A stretch of DNA of 64,000 bases from Telopea speciosissima (Eukaryota; Streptophyta; Magnoliopsida; Proteales; Proteaceae), in assembly GCF_018873765.1 (NCBI RefSeq), contig NC_057925.1, positions 822,927-886,926 of the forward strand, written 5' to 3'. The translations under genes were made by a program, and so were the position numbers. The notes beneath the pieces were generated by a model. That model was not told where the DNA came from, made no database searches, and saw only the letters and a list, made by a program, of their open reading frames with translations. Below are positions 12,826 through 23,600 of this stretch, in pieces (the first letter of the stretch is position 1; each line of letters opens with the position of its first letter).

Positions 12826-12989
12826 AATAGAATTTCTAACTCGAAACTCTTTTTCAAAACCCAAATTCCTATTTCTAAACACACCCTACGCTCTGGAGAA
12901 CCCAAAACCGCACTCGTTCTTGCTCCATTTCCCTTCTAGGTGGATTTTTGGCACTCCAACCCACCTCCACAGAATCCGATCGAGTTCAG

Positions 12990-14044
12990 GTATGACCTCT
13001 TCCCTCTCTATCGATCTATCTCTTTCTCCCTTCGACTTCTCTTATGGAGAAACCCCAAAACCCATTTCGGGTTTACTAGGTTTGAGTTTTTTTCGTTTTC
13101 TCCTAGCTATATAGATGGATTTTTGTCCATCCCTCCTTCGTTTCCCATCATATGCAACCTAGTTGAGGCATTTACCCCAATTTTGCACCATCACCATGGG
13201 TTTGGGTTGGATTTTGGAGAAATCCCAAAACCCTAACCGAAAATTCTATTTCCTTTTTTTTTTTTTGCCCAAATCAAGTTCGGTTTTGGTAGGTAGGCTT
13301 GGTGTATGTAATTTGGGGTTGTCTCAAGCCATTACCTATTTACTTCTTGCAATTTGAACTCCAAGAACCACATCTGAATTTTTTTTTTTTTTTCTTTTAG
13401 AGTTTCAAGCATGCCTCATGATCGAATGCACCCCTTGTTTGCTTGCATTTATCATTTCATAAGAGGGCTTAATCCCAAGCATAACATGGCTATGAATAAT
13501 TGTCCCTATGAGTTAAAATCCATGTACCATATCTGAATTTTCCTTTCTTTGAAGTTCTAAGCATGATTTACCACAAGTTAGCTCCATATATATTGCTTGA
13601 ACTAGGTATTTGGTATAAACTTCATGTTCTAGGTATAATATGGCCATGTATGTATATTGTTTACTATGCCATTCAACTTCCAACCAAATTCTGAAAATTT
13701 CCTCTTTGGTTTTCTTAGTATATTTCTTATCAATTCAGTCCAATTTTTGTTTGAACTAATTGCTTGCATAATATAATGCTCTCCAAGCATAATGTGGCCA
13801 TGTACATTTATCCTCTATGATTGCATCTACATGTTGGCCATGCATTCCCCTTTTCCCTAACTCCTTAGACCATTCACAACAAAATTTTCCTAGTACATTT
13901 CCTGCTGTAATTTGGTTAATCTGTTGTAGGAATCAAGGTCTAGGTTCTAATTCCTTGTCTCTTTTCATTGTATATCTGCTTAGGCCTTAATATCCAAGCA
14001 TTGACTTAATATGTTTCTATATCCTTGGCCTTCCTTGGTTGCAG
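12990..14044 (+). other. Predicted 5'-leader intron of the antisense ORF
   Basis: On the + strand, gagttcag is followed by GTATGACCTC (donor at 12990), and the ATG-proximal border is TTGGTTGCAG (acceptor ending 14044), 13 bases before the ATG at 14058. The 1055-bp interval is T-rich with no long coding frame, like a plant leader intron. An alternative acceptor (ctgttgtag) lies near 13929. Prediction only. Confidence 0.45.
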
Positions 14045-14057
14045 GTTAGGGAAGTAA

Positions 14058-14936
14058 ATGGCTCCTAGAACAAGGCGTGCACGGGCCGAACAAGCTGCCC
14101 TAGCTGCCTTGGATGCACTATGGTTCCAAGACCTAGAGAAACAAGAGATGTACCAAGACCACTTTCGCTTTAAGAGTATCTTGGAGGGAAGAGATGTAGT
14201 ACTGGAAGACCTCAAGGCCTACAAAGTAGGGCCGAGATTTGAAGCACTGGGGTGGTCCAACCTCCTCAACCTTCCAGAGCCATTCTATCCCAAGCTCATT
14301 CGTCACTTCTACGCCAACCTGCACACCGAGAACCTAGGCACGCGAGATTACCGGATCATCTCTTATGTCAAGGGAGTCACCATTTCCTTCACAGGGGCAC
14401 AGTTGGCAGGCATCCTCAATGTAGCTATTTGGGGAGAGAAGACCTACTACGCACCATGGAAGAATCCCTACTCCTTTCTCAGAGAGAGGCATACAGGAAT
14501 TATACAGGAGCTTACACGTGGGGCATTCGAGAAGAAAGTGCCCGAGACTTCTTTTGCTAATTCTCCCGTGATATTGAGCCGGATTGTGCAAGACAACATC
14601 GTGCCTATAGCAGGTCACCGCACCATGCCTTCCATCTTCGTAGGCTATGTGGCCTATCACCTCTACAAAGGCATTCCCATCCGCCCGCCCTACATTATCA
14701 TGCGGACTATGGATCATGCGGGGCGAAATCCCAGGAAGAACTTAGATTTACCCTATGGGAGGTTGCTCACCACTATTTTCCAGCATTTTGGAGTTGACTT
14801 GAGTGAGGAGGATCAAGACTTAACCGAAGATCCACCTCTAGATCGTAATGCAAGGCGAGGATGCGAATTGCGATGGATGCATATAGTGATGGGGAGCCAT
14901 TGGTCCCAGCAGAGGGCCACGGCCCGAGCCTCGTGA
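14058..14936 (+). CDS. Antisense ORF inside the LTR retrotransposon (292 aa)
   Basis: An uninterrupted 292-codon frame, by far the longest in the window, lies on the strand opposite to gag-pol between the primer site and gag. The N-terminus is basic (MAPRTRRARAEQAA) and followed by predicted helices. A central FYPKLIRHFYANL segment is followed by YVKGVTISFTGAQLAGIL. This pattern resembles the 'putative plant transposon protein' domain (Pfam PF20167) found in ORFs accompanying plant Ty3/gypsy elements; I assign it from memory of the family pattern. From about residue 265 the frame probably leaves the ancestral one. The biochemical function is unknown. The long gag-pol leader RNA would be complementary to its mRNA. 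Confidence 0.75.
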   Translation: MAPRTRRARAEQAALAALDALWFQDLEKQEMYQDHFRFKSILEGRDVVLEDLKAYKVGPRFEALGWSNLLNLPEPFYPKLIRHFYANLHTENLGTRDYRIISYVKGVTISFTGAQLAGILNVAIWGEKTYYAPWKNPYSFLRERHTGIIQELTRGAFEKKVPETSFANSPVILSRIVQDNIVPIAGHRTMPSIFVGYVAYHLYKGIPIRPPYIIMRTMDHAGRNPRKNLDLPYGRLLTTIFQHFGVDLSEEDQDLTEDPPLDRNARRGCELRWMHIVMGSHWSQQRATARAS

Positions 14937-15031
14937 CATGAGCCTCCTCTCAACCGGCTGTGCATGAGGCCTCTTCATCCCAGCATCGCTCCTAGTGGGT
15001 TAGACATCGATAGGATTCTTGCAGCTTTGGG

Positions 15032-15199
15032 CCGATGAGCACCAGCATGGCTCAGGGGTTTGAAGGAGTGAACACTAGGCTCGATGCATCAGACAGACGC
15101 ATGGAGAGCTTCGAGCAGCAGATGGAGGACTTGCACTCCTACCTCCATGATGAGGGCACAGAGGATGAGCCCAGTAGTGATGATGAGATGGAGCAGTAG
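15032..15199 (+). pseudogene. Frameshifted C-terminal tail of the antisense ORF
   Basis: A + strand frame different from that of the 292-codon ORF encodes a heptad-like segment (GVNTRLDASDRRMESFEQQM) and an acidic end (DEPSSDDEMEQ, then TAG at 15197-15199). Its position just after the ORF suggests the original protein ended in a coiled coil plus acidic tail, now separated by one or more indels between about 14850 and 15030. Confidence 0.5.
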
Positions 15200-15578
15200 A
15201 CCTCCTGTCCATTCCCACCATGCTCTCTATGGACTCCTAGCTATTTGTCTTACCATGTAGTAAATTTTTTTTCTTTTTCTTGGTTGTAAGAATTTGAAGT
15301 TTACAGTTCAGCTGAATTTTTTGTAATCACTCATTTGGCTTATGGAAAATGTATTCACAGCTGAAACGAAGGAATATATCTATAAATATATACACATGTC
15401 TTTCCTTCCACTGTTGTGCCTATCATTTGCTATTGTCTTCGGCTTTCACCCTAAACTAGTCTTCTCCCTAGCATTCACACACATTCCAATTATGCAGTGT
15501 TGGAAGCTTTTAACTTAGCAACCTATTGTGGAGAGTAAATCACAAATCCGCTAGACTGTGGCTGGTGCAGAGCATCTC

Positions 15579-15590
15579 GCTCTGATACCA
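15579..15590 (-). other. Primer binding site, initiator Met tRNA type
   Basis: On the - strand, TGGTATCAGAGC lies three bases inside the 5' LTR. This matches the complement of the 3' end of plant initiator methionine tRNA, the usual primer for this group of elements. Confidence 0.9.
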
Positions 15591-15958
15591 CGCTGTCACG
15601 CCCCTATTCCAGACAAGGAATATAATATCATATAAAGGGTGACTAGGACGACGCGTGTCATCCTACTAAACCGCCCGGATCACTGACACAGTGTCCCAAC
15701 GCACAGTCATAACCAATATTAACACAATATAATATTAGAATGCAGAAAAGAGGAATATTACATTCCAAGGATCAGTAGTATTGCGGAAGCGTATAAATCG
15801 AATAGTTACAAGATGTTCAAAGGCTAGATGATAAATACAGTAATTAGTTACATTTCCAATGACCATCTAATAACTATCAAAAATGGTATAATAGTAAGTA
15901 TTTCACCATAGGCCTTAGCCTCAAAAGTAATCAAAAAGGGATCGAGTCCCGAATATCC

Positions 15959-18613
15959 TCACGGCCCGTAGGCACAATCATCGCAAGGACACCCGTCGCC
16001 ATGTTCCTCAAACACGGCCTCTGGTTCCTCCTCACCGATCTCATCGTATCCCGAGGGCTGAACTCCAAGTCCCGCGAGATATCCGTCACCTGCATCATAA
16101 TCTAAAAAAAATGTGCGCACGAGGGGGTTAGCTCCACTGAGCCAGTGAGGGGATGGGGATGCACAAACACGCAATTCACATAGTCCAATGATGCATGCAC
16201 ATGTTAAGTCCATTTTTCCACCTAACAAACAACTAAGTCAATGGCATATGCTACTGTGACAACTCGGGAGACACTGTGGGTCACTTAACTTATCGCCACA
16301 ATGAAACCTCAATTGTCACGTGGGACCTACGCCGATCGAAGCCTCCAAGACCACTCAATGGCGGACCCCGATAACCAATACTACCATGATCGGCCTCTCC
16401 CACCTCCACGAGAATCCGTGCACGATTGATTACCCAACACCTAAACCCCTGTTGGTAAGGGTCGTAGCATAAGGGTGTGAAATCCTAGCCACAATATACT
16501 ACATGCAAGTCCTATCGTCCCGAGAGGTAATCCGGCGCATCAACTTTTCATCCGGTTTAGTGCCCGGTTACACAAGCCACGACACGCGCATACATTCAAC
16601 ATGACATTCAACAAAATTTCTTCATAAATGTATATAGTGTTCGGGTTCCAGACCGCGAGACCCATCAAGGTACCACATTACCAATCAACATTATAACAAT
16701 TGTATATAAGAGTATGCAATATGCACAAACATGCTTATTAATTATAATGATTACATAATATATAATGCAATAATAATAACAAGCCCAAACGACCAAACCC
16801 ACTCACTACGTATACGCCAAGCACCAAGATTATCGCTTGTCGCCTCGATCAAGCAATAAGCCACAAAAATGAATATATTAACCTATACAAAGAGTGAAAT
16901 AAGGTTAAACGAGCGAAGGGAAAGGATCCCCAAAAGGTCTCCCATAAACACTTAAGTATAAGGTTTCGGAAACAAAGTGGTTGCAGGAGTGGTTTCATGC
17001 CAAAATTCTCGCAACCACATGTAAATCCTAGGAAACCGGGGTTCGGGATGTTTTAGTCAAGGTCGGATGCGGATGTGGTTTCGAAAATCAAGCCGAGTGT
17101 AAATCCGACCTTCACGGGGCTCAGGACAATTTTTCAGGGTGATGTGTCAACAGTAACCGAGGCTCGGACAATTTTGGTCAGGTCGGATGTGGTTTTTAAA
17201 ACGAAACCGAGTGTAAATCCGACCTTCACAGGGGCTCAGGACAATTTTGGTCAAGGTCGGATGGGATGTGGTTTCGTAAAAGCAAACCGAGTGTAAATCC
17301 GACCTTCACAGGGGCTCGAGGACAATTTTGGTCAAGGTCGGATGCGGATGTGGTTTGTAAAATCGAAACCGAGTGTAAATCCGACCTTCACAGGGCTCGG
17401 AAATTTTGGTCAAGGTGGATGGATGTGGTTTAGAAAGTGTAAACGACCTTCAGCCTTCACGAAGGTAATTTGGTGGTGATTTCTTGCAGTCCGAACCCAC
17501 ATGTAAACCCTCACACCTTCGGTCCAAAATGCAAGGATTCCCTCCAAGGACCCCATTTCAAGTGGTTTTAAAGCACAAGGACTTCTAGGAAACTCCATCC
17601 TAAGCTCATTAGGGTCCAACCTTAAATCTCTCAAATGGCAATGAGAACCCTTACATTAGAGCTCATAATGGAGTGAAATAACTCCACCATAGCTTGGCTT
17701 TAATGCTCCATCGACTCCCTAGGTTCCAAGAGAGATCTAGGTCAATCTCTCCCATTACCCAACCCCTTTTAAAATCCAAAATAGAAGAAGGAAGAAGGTT
17801 CAATAGCTTACCTACCCCCAAGATGAGAGAGCTCCACGATTTATGGCCCAAGAGATGGGGTCTCCACCTTCCTCCAAGCCTCTCTCTCCTTCCTCTTTCT
17901 CTTTCTCTCTTCTTTCTCTCCCCCACGATTTAGGGTAGAAGAGAATGATGAAGGAGAAGTAATGTTCTCTCTCTCCCTCTTGGACTCATTTATAATAAAT
18001 GGGTATTTGGGGTAACTCTAGTCAAATGGGTCATGAGGCCTAATGGGTCAACCCATTAGTCCTATGTGGGTAAGTGGATGGAATAACCCATCATTGGGTC
18101 AATAGGTTAAATGGGTCTGCCCACAACTTTAATTAGGGAAAAACCCATTCTTAGATGGGTTCATATGAGATGGGTATAAGTCCCCAATGTACTTCCTAAA
18201 GGTACGTGGGACCCGAACTTAAATTATTCCCTTCTCTCATAAAATAGTTCGAGCGGTTCAAGCCCGGACCCGCACTTTGAGGTTACCAAGGGAAGAATAA
18301 TTAATAAGTCTTGAGGCTAGAACTTACTTTTCCCCTGTCATGGTTTATTACCCATGACCCCGAACAGCTTCGCCACGGCAATGCTAAGCTCATCACCGAA
18401 CGAATTATCCAACTGAGGTGACGGTCCAGGATGCTCTCTCCTGAACTCCTCGCTTCCCGGGCTGGTACTTGGAGGGTAGTCGACGAAGTCGCCGTCAACG
18501 AACTTTCCCCACTGGCGGTTGAGGAATCTTTCCTCCACAGGCAAACCCGTGTTGTGGTCAACGATTTTGTAGCTAGGTTTGACCATCGTGGAAAACAGGT
18601 CACCAGCATACAT
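15959..18613 (-). CDS. Putative split ORF inside the LTR (right copy)
   Basis: Segment A (18613-18352, - strand) opens with ATG and encodes 87 codons of protein-like sequence (MYAGDLFS start; VEERFLNRQWGKFVDGDFV in the middle). Directly after it comes GTAATA, in phase 1. Segment B (16101-15959) follows TTTTTTTAG and encodes 47 codons ending TGA. It is acidic (DEIGEEEPEAVFEEHGDG) and finishes with CPCDDCAYGP. Joined at these borders the frame stays open for 134 residues; the intron would be 2250 bp and would include the tandem repeats. A TATA-like stretch lies just upstream at about 18646-18659. Unspliced, segment A reads four more codons to a stop, and a second donor-like GTAAGT is at 18327. 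No known domain recognised; expression is unproven. Confidence 0.45.
17040..17450. repeat. Tandem repeats of about 75-85 bp in the right LTR
   Basis: Counterpart of the array at 6105-6478. About five units share cgagtgtaaatccgacctt and acaattttggtcaaggtc. Unit number and internal deletions differ from the left copy, so the array is the most diverged part of the LTR pair. Confidence 0.85.
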
Positions 18614-18680
18614 GACAGCGGTATCTACACGTCACGAGAAGAAATGATATTTAATTATATCCCGGGGTACGGGTATAACA

Positions 18681-20220
18681 CGTTGTGTGCTTTGAAATTT
18701 GACATGTGGCTAATCAAGGCCATGTCCTCTCCATCCAATTGTCATAATAGACATATCATCAGTCCACGTACCATAATAGATGCTTTGTGACATGTGAAAA
18801 AATAATACATTTGTGACAATAATAATATGACTTTGGGTGAAGTGATGAAGAAAGACATGCACAATTGAGGCTTTGTATCAAGTATGACCTCGAATAGAGC
18901 ATGGAGGGTAAGGATTTATGTAGCCAATCTCATTTAGTTAGGGTAAGACTGAATTGTTGTTGTTTTATTATTATCAATTTTTTATCATACAAAGTTCTCC
19001 CCCCTCTCCCCTCCCCTTCTTTTCCAGTTTTAAATTTGACTCATTTACATATTACAAGGGGAAAAAAAACCTCAAGAACCATGTTTATACCAAAAAAGGA
19101 AAAAGAGATAAAAAACCATGTGTACCTTTCAAATAATTTTTTATTCTTTATACTAGGATTACTGATAATTTTATTTTTTTTTTAACATGATTTTTAATGA
19201 GTCAGAAATATAAGTTTAATGGAAAATGAACAATTTTAATTTTTAAGATGAGTAGGGAATAAGAAAAAGGGTAGCAAGGAAACTATTATTGTTTAGCAAA
19301 AAAGAAAAAAAATACATTATTCTCAATTTTTTTTTTTTCCTTTTCCTTTCCTGATTTTGTATTTGTTATCATTTTTTTCTCATTATCCAAACTAGGAGTT
19401 TGATATTACATTTTAATTTATTGATCAAATCTAACCTTAATAACCCTAGAAATTGACAAATCAAATTTGTTGGATGCATAGATTGGAATGTCAAAAAAAA
19501 GTAGCTTGATTGAAGGTAAAAAATGAGATTTAGTTATTTTAAAGTATGAATGGAAAAAAAAAATGGAAAAAAGAATGCTACCTGATCACGTGGCCTGTGT
19601 GGCTCCTGTGCCTAGATACAGAAGCACTTTAAAGTACTGCGTTGTCCCTGTGAAAAAATAGAAATTCCACCCAAGATGATACTTGCGCGTGTGCTTATTG
19701 GCCAACACGCACAAGCTCTAGAGGCCCAGGCAGCAATCTCTTGACCAAAAAATATAAAAATATATTTCAAGTTGTAGCTTTTAAATAAGTATTGGATCGG
19801 ATCGCCTGATCTGAGAACCGAAATGATACTCTTCCTATTGAGTACACCATGAGTCCATGAGGACCATGACCTTATTAATATATAAGTATCGGCCGATACT
19901 CCCGACATGATACCGATACTAAGAACCATGGTTTGACACCACTAGCCGAACAACTGAACATGAACCACGTCTCGAGAAACATTGTATAAATAGGAAATTT
20001 AGACAACCGGGTGCTTCCAGTGAGTCACCGTATGACCGGTTAAAGGTTGCCCTAACCGGTAAGCCTCAATAAATACTGGACGAGACGATAGATAAGCATC
20101 GGCTGTCGTCCTCTCATTTTTTTCTTTCTCCTCTCTCACTTCTCTCCTGTCTCTCTCTCTCCCTCCCTCTGTGAATCTTGCGCTCTCATATATTTCCACC
20201 AAACCTCTCATTCTTTCATC
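18681..20220. other. Intergenic DNA between the retrotransposon and TBP
   Basis: AT-rich with several A and T runs. Near 19790-19930 is a degenerate repeat with gtatcggccgatact-type words common in plant repeats. A TATA-like tataaata is at 19985-19992 and a CT-rich stretch lies at 20110-20170. No protein-coding frame is convincing. Confidence 0.5.
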
Positions 20221-20227
20221 TCATACA

Positions 20228-20235
20228 TATAAAAG
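20228..20235 (+). promoter_or_regulatory. Candidate TATA box of the TBP gene
   Basis: TATAAAAG lies about 440 bp upstream of the TBP start codon, downstream of a CT-rich patch. A second candidate, tataaata, is at 19985. Either would make this TBP promoter a target of its own product. Which is used cannot be told from the sequence. Confidence 0.4.
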
Positions 20236-20670
20236 AGAGTTGATTTTGAAACTTTGCCGCTCAGTATCGAACGTTCTCATTCGTTTTTGGCTGAAGATTC
20301 ATAGATTTCTGTTTCCGATTTGTCTCTGAAAACTTTGATATTGAACGAGGAAGTTCTGATCTGGTGCTTAGTAATATTTAGAATCGTTAGATCCTCTCTC
20401 AAACAAACTTGAACTTCATATATCCTCTTCATTCTCTACCTTAGGTGAACCCTTCGTACGCCATTCTTGTTCATAATCTTTTGACGACTTAGGGTTTCTC
20501 TTTATTCATATTCTCGACGAACCTGAATTAGGACTTCGCTTTTTTCTTTCATAATCCTGTATTAAGTCTCGAATAGAGCTGATTTGATTTGATTTCGCAA
20601 GGATACGAACAAATTTGTAGATCGAAGAAACTGATCTGATTACTGGGAAGGTCTGAATCTGAAAGGGAAC

Positions 20671-23600
20671 ATGGCAGATCAGGTCTTGGAAGGGAGCCAA
20701 CCGGTAGATCTTTCCAAGCATCCTTCTGGCATTGTTCCTACGCTTCAGTAAGTGATTCCTTCCTATTGGTTTCTATCGGCGTTTGGTCAATGGATTTTTT
20801 CTCAATTATTAGTGCGTGTTACCTTTTAAGCTAAAATCTGATTTGTTGAAGGAGACGTAGGATTTTGTGTTATATCATGTAGCCTTCGTACATCCAACCA
20901 TGAGATTCATTTTTATGCTTCCTCGTTTTCCCATTCCTAAAGTTGTAGGAAGGAGAGGAACGTCTGTATTGGCAAATTTATTGGAAACATGGGTGCACAA
21001 TGTTATCATTTTGATAGTAGATATGTCTCCATATATCTACGGTTTCTGTTGATTATTCGATTGCAACTACGAATTTTTGGGATGGATGATGTGTACTTAA
21101 CGTGGTTATGACCTGAATTTTACTAAAGAGAGCAACTATAAACCCTTCCTTTAATGAGTGACAGGCAAGGTACTGATTTGTCTTTGCTTTTCTGAGAGAA
21201 TACCGTATATAAGCAACAGGGGTTGGCTTGAATTCTCATCCCTTGGCAATTTTTATTCACTTCATTGGCGATTGACTAAACTATTCTTATGCAACTTTGG
21301 TTATTCACATATAGAAGGTGGACAGTGGACTCAAAGCTGAGGTTCTAATTAGAGAACTTTGAAGTAAATATAATTTCCAGTTTCTATTGAACATTGGTTG
21401 ACGAGCTAAGGTTTTCTTTGCTGGTCACATTTATTTCTCTGTCAGTTGAGACGATGCTGTCAATATGAGATGCCCTTTAGCTCGTGGATTCAATAGGTAG
21501 CTTTGGTTCTTTCTACATATTGAAGGTGAATTGAAGGCTTAGGGAATTGTAAGAGAACTGCAAAACAAATATGAGGACCATGTTCTACTAAGCATTAATT
21601 AAAGTGTGAATGTTTATGTTTTGTTTGTGTTACATTTATTGAAGGTGAACTAAAGGCTTAGGAAATTGAAGGTGAACTGCAAAAGAAATATGAGGACCAT
21701 GTTCTACTAAGCATCAATTAAAGTGCGAATGTTTTTTCTGTGTTGCATCTATTTCTTTGTTACGTAGTTTGGATCGTGCATCAAATATGGTCCTACTAGT
21801 TAGGGATCCCCAATTGTCACCATCAACCACCTAAGTGGGCTTCCATGCCCTGGGCACTCTCCCCGTAATATTGGTTGTCAAAGTTTATTTTTGGTCCTTT
21901 CTCATTATTAGTCTCCACCACAAAATAAGCCTTCATTTTGCCATGTGGGGAAGCAGAAAGTTAAAGCACTAGTCATGGATCCCTGTTTGTGCTGCCAAAC
22001 GAAGGTATGATGGTAAGACTCTTTTACCACCTTGTTTTCTTTGCTACTAATCTAGTGTCTTCTCAAATCTTCAGCCACTAAAAGAAAGCTTTATTGAACA
22101 GTTGACTTAGGCATGTTCCATCAACTTCTTTTTGTTGTTTGGGCATCTCTAAGTGATTTCTTAAAGTAACAAACAGTTTTCCCGAGTTTGTCAAACCCTT
22201 AGATAAAGATGGAGTTTTCATTACTCATTATAACCCAATTTTGAGTATGAATTTCATTCTGAGTGATTATTTTGTTTGTAGCTTGTGCTCCATGCCGGGA
22301 AGTAGATTTTAGGTTATATGCATACATATGTTGATGAATTGAGAGACTTACCTGTGTTGACTGATTACCTTTTCCTATCACCCAAAGTGACTGGTTGTAA
22401 TGGTTTGGATTGAACCGTTGACTCACAGTCTCATGTTATTGTGTGTTGACATTCATACTGTGGTATGGCCATGTTATTTTAAAAGCAAAAATGTTGGCAT
22501 TCCTTCTTGATTATTTGGCCATATTCCTTCTTATGGACTGGGAAAAAGTAGATGCATGGTTTGGTTCTACTCATTAAGCAGATGTGGAGTGAATGATGTA
22601 GGATTGGGTTTGTTGGATCATGGGTTCATGTCCCGTGTTTTGGTGATGAAAACAGTTGGATGAGGGTGATGCAGATTCATCACCAAATAGGACTTGTTTC
22701 ATTGGGAATAAGTCTAGGGTTGAGTTACATACATGTTGGGCCTTTGATCCCATGGGTTTCTAATGTAATAGGCCACTTTTATGGGTCTAAAATATGGGAA
22801 AATAGGTTGCATACGGGATTAGCTCTCATACTTAGTTTTATTTCCGTACTTAGGTTTTTATTTGGTGTTTTAAATTGAACCGGTTCAACTAATGGTTCAA
22901 TTTAAGTGATTTTATTAGTTTTTCTTTTAGTAGTTTAGTTGGGCTGGATTAGGACTCTATTTTGAGTCTATTTCAGTTTTCTGGTCAGTTTAAGTTAGCT
23001 AATAGGTTAAGGATTGGTTTAGGCCTTTCCTTTTTAGTGTCTAAGTCTATTTTTGAGTCTTCTATATAAGTTTGTAAGGGAGGCCAACATTGAATACGAA
23101 TTTGATTAATAAAAACTCAGCTTTATGCTTTTTGCCTTTGTTGTTGCTGTTGCTCCTTGTGAGTGTTGCATCCTTGTGGGTTTATCAAGGTGGAAGAGAT
23201 TGGTGGATCTCCAATTGACTCCTTGCATTGTGAAGATTGGGAGGGCTGCTACTTATCTCCTTGCATCGTGAAGATCGGGAGACCCCATTGTTCATCTTCA
23301 AAGCTGTTGCCATTGAAGATCTCTTCAAATCCAGTAAGTTTGAATCTGAACTTTGTTTAAACCTTCTTCTTCTCACTCCTACGCTAACTAGGATTCCTCC
23401 ATAACTTCAAATCTGTCCATCAGTTTCAAACCAATCTTTCAGCATACATCCCTTACATCATTATTGACACTCGATCCAAGTTTCATCAGACCTCCACCAC
23501 CCTAAACCCTAGAATCCCCTTCTCCTACCTCCATTAGGAATTGTCTCAAATAACCTTATCTTGCTGTCCAACTCATCTAACCTACTTCCATTTACTTAAA

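Larger units (their letters stand above)
4662..18680 (-). mobile_element. Complete Ty3/gypsy chromovirus-type LTR retrotransposon, Tekay/Del-like
   Basis: A 14.0-kb element read on the - strand. In that orientation it runs 5' LTR 18680-15594, primer site, long leader containing an antisense ORF, gag, protease, RT, RNase H, integrase, chromodomain, polypurine tract, and 3' LTR 7725-4662. The LTR termini are TGTTATACCC and GGGCGTGACA. The outer flanks are cattg (4657-4661) and cgttg (18681-18685), a 5-bp target duplication with one mismatch. Roughly 3-kb LTRs, an initiator-Met-tRNA-type primer site and a chromodomain fit the Tekay/Del clade; the clade name is my inference. Gag-pol is broken by many frameshifts, so the copy is not autonomous as written. 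Confidence 0.93.
15594..18680 (-). repeat. 5' LTR of the retrotransposon (right copy)
   Basis: 3087-bp LTR, tgtcacgccc to gggtataaca on the + strand. In element orientation a TATA-like stretch (TATAATTAAATA) lies about 20-35 bp from the LTR start, so transcription could begin very near its left end. Over 17570-18680 it differs from the left LTR by only about 1%, mostly transitions, which indicates a recent insertion. Confidence 0.93.

Noticed and set aside
15959..16228. Continuous 89-codon - strand frame in the right LTR read as one unspliced protein
   Set aside because: Only its C-terminal 47 codons are open in the left LTR; the upstream part is broken there. A splice acceptor precedes the conserved part, so I annotate that part only.
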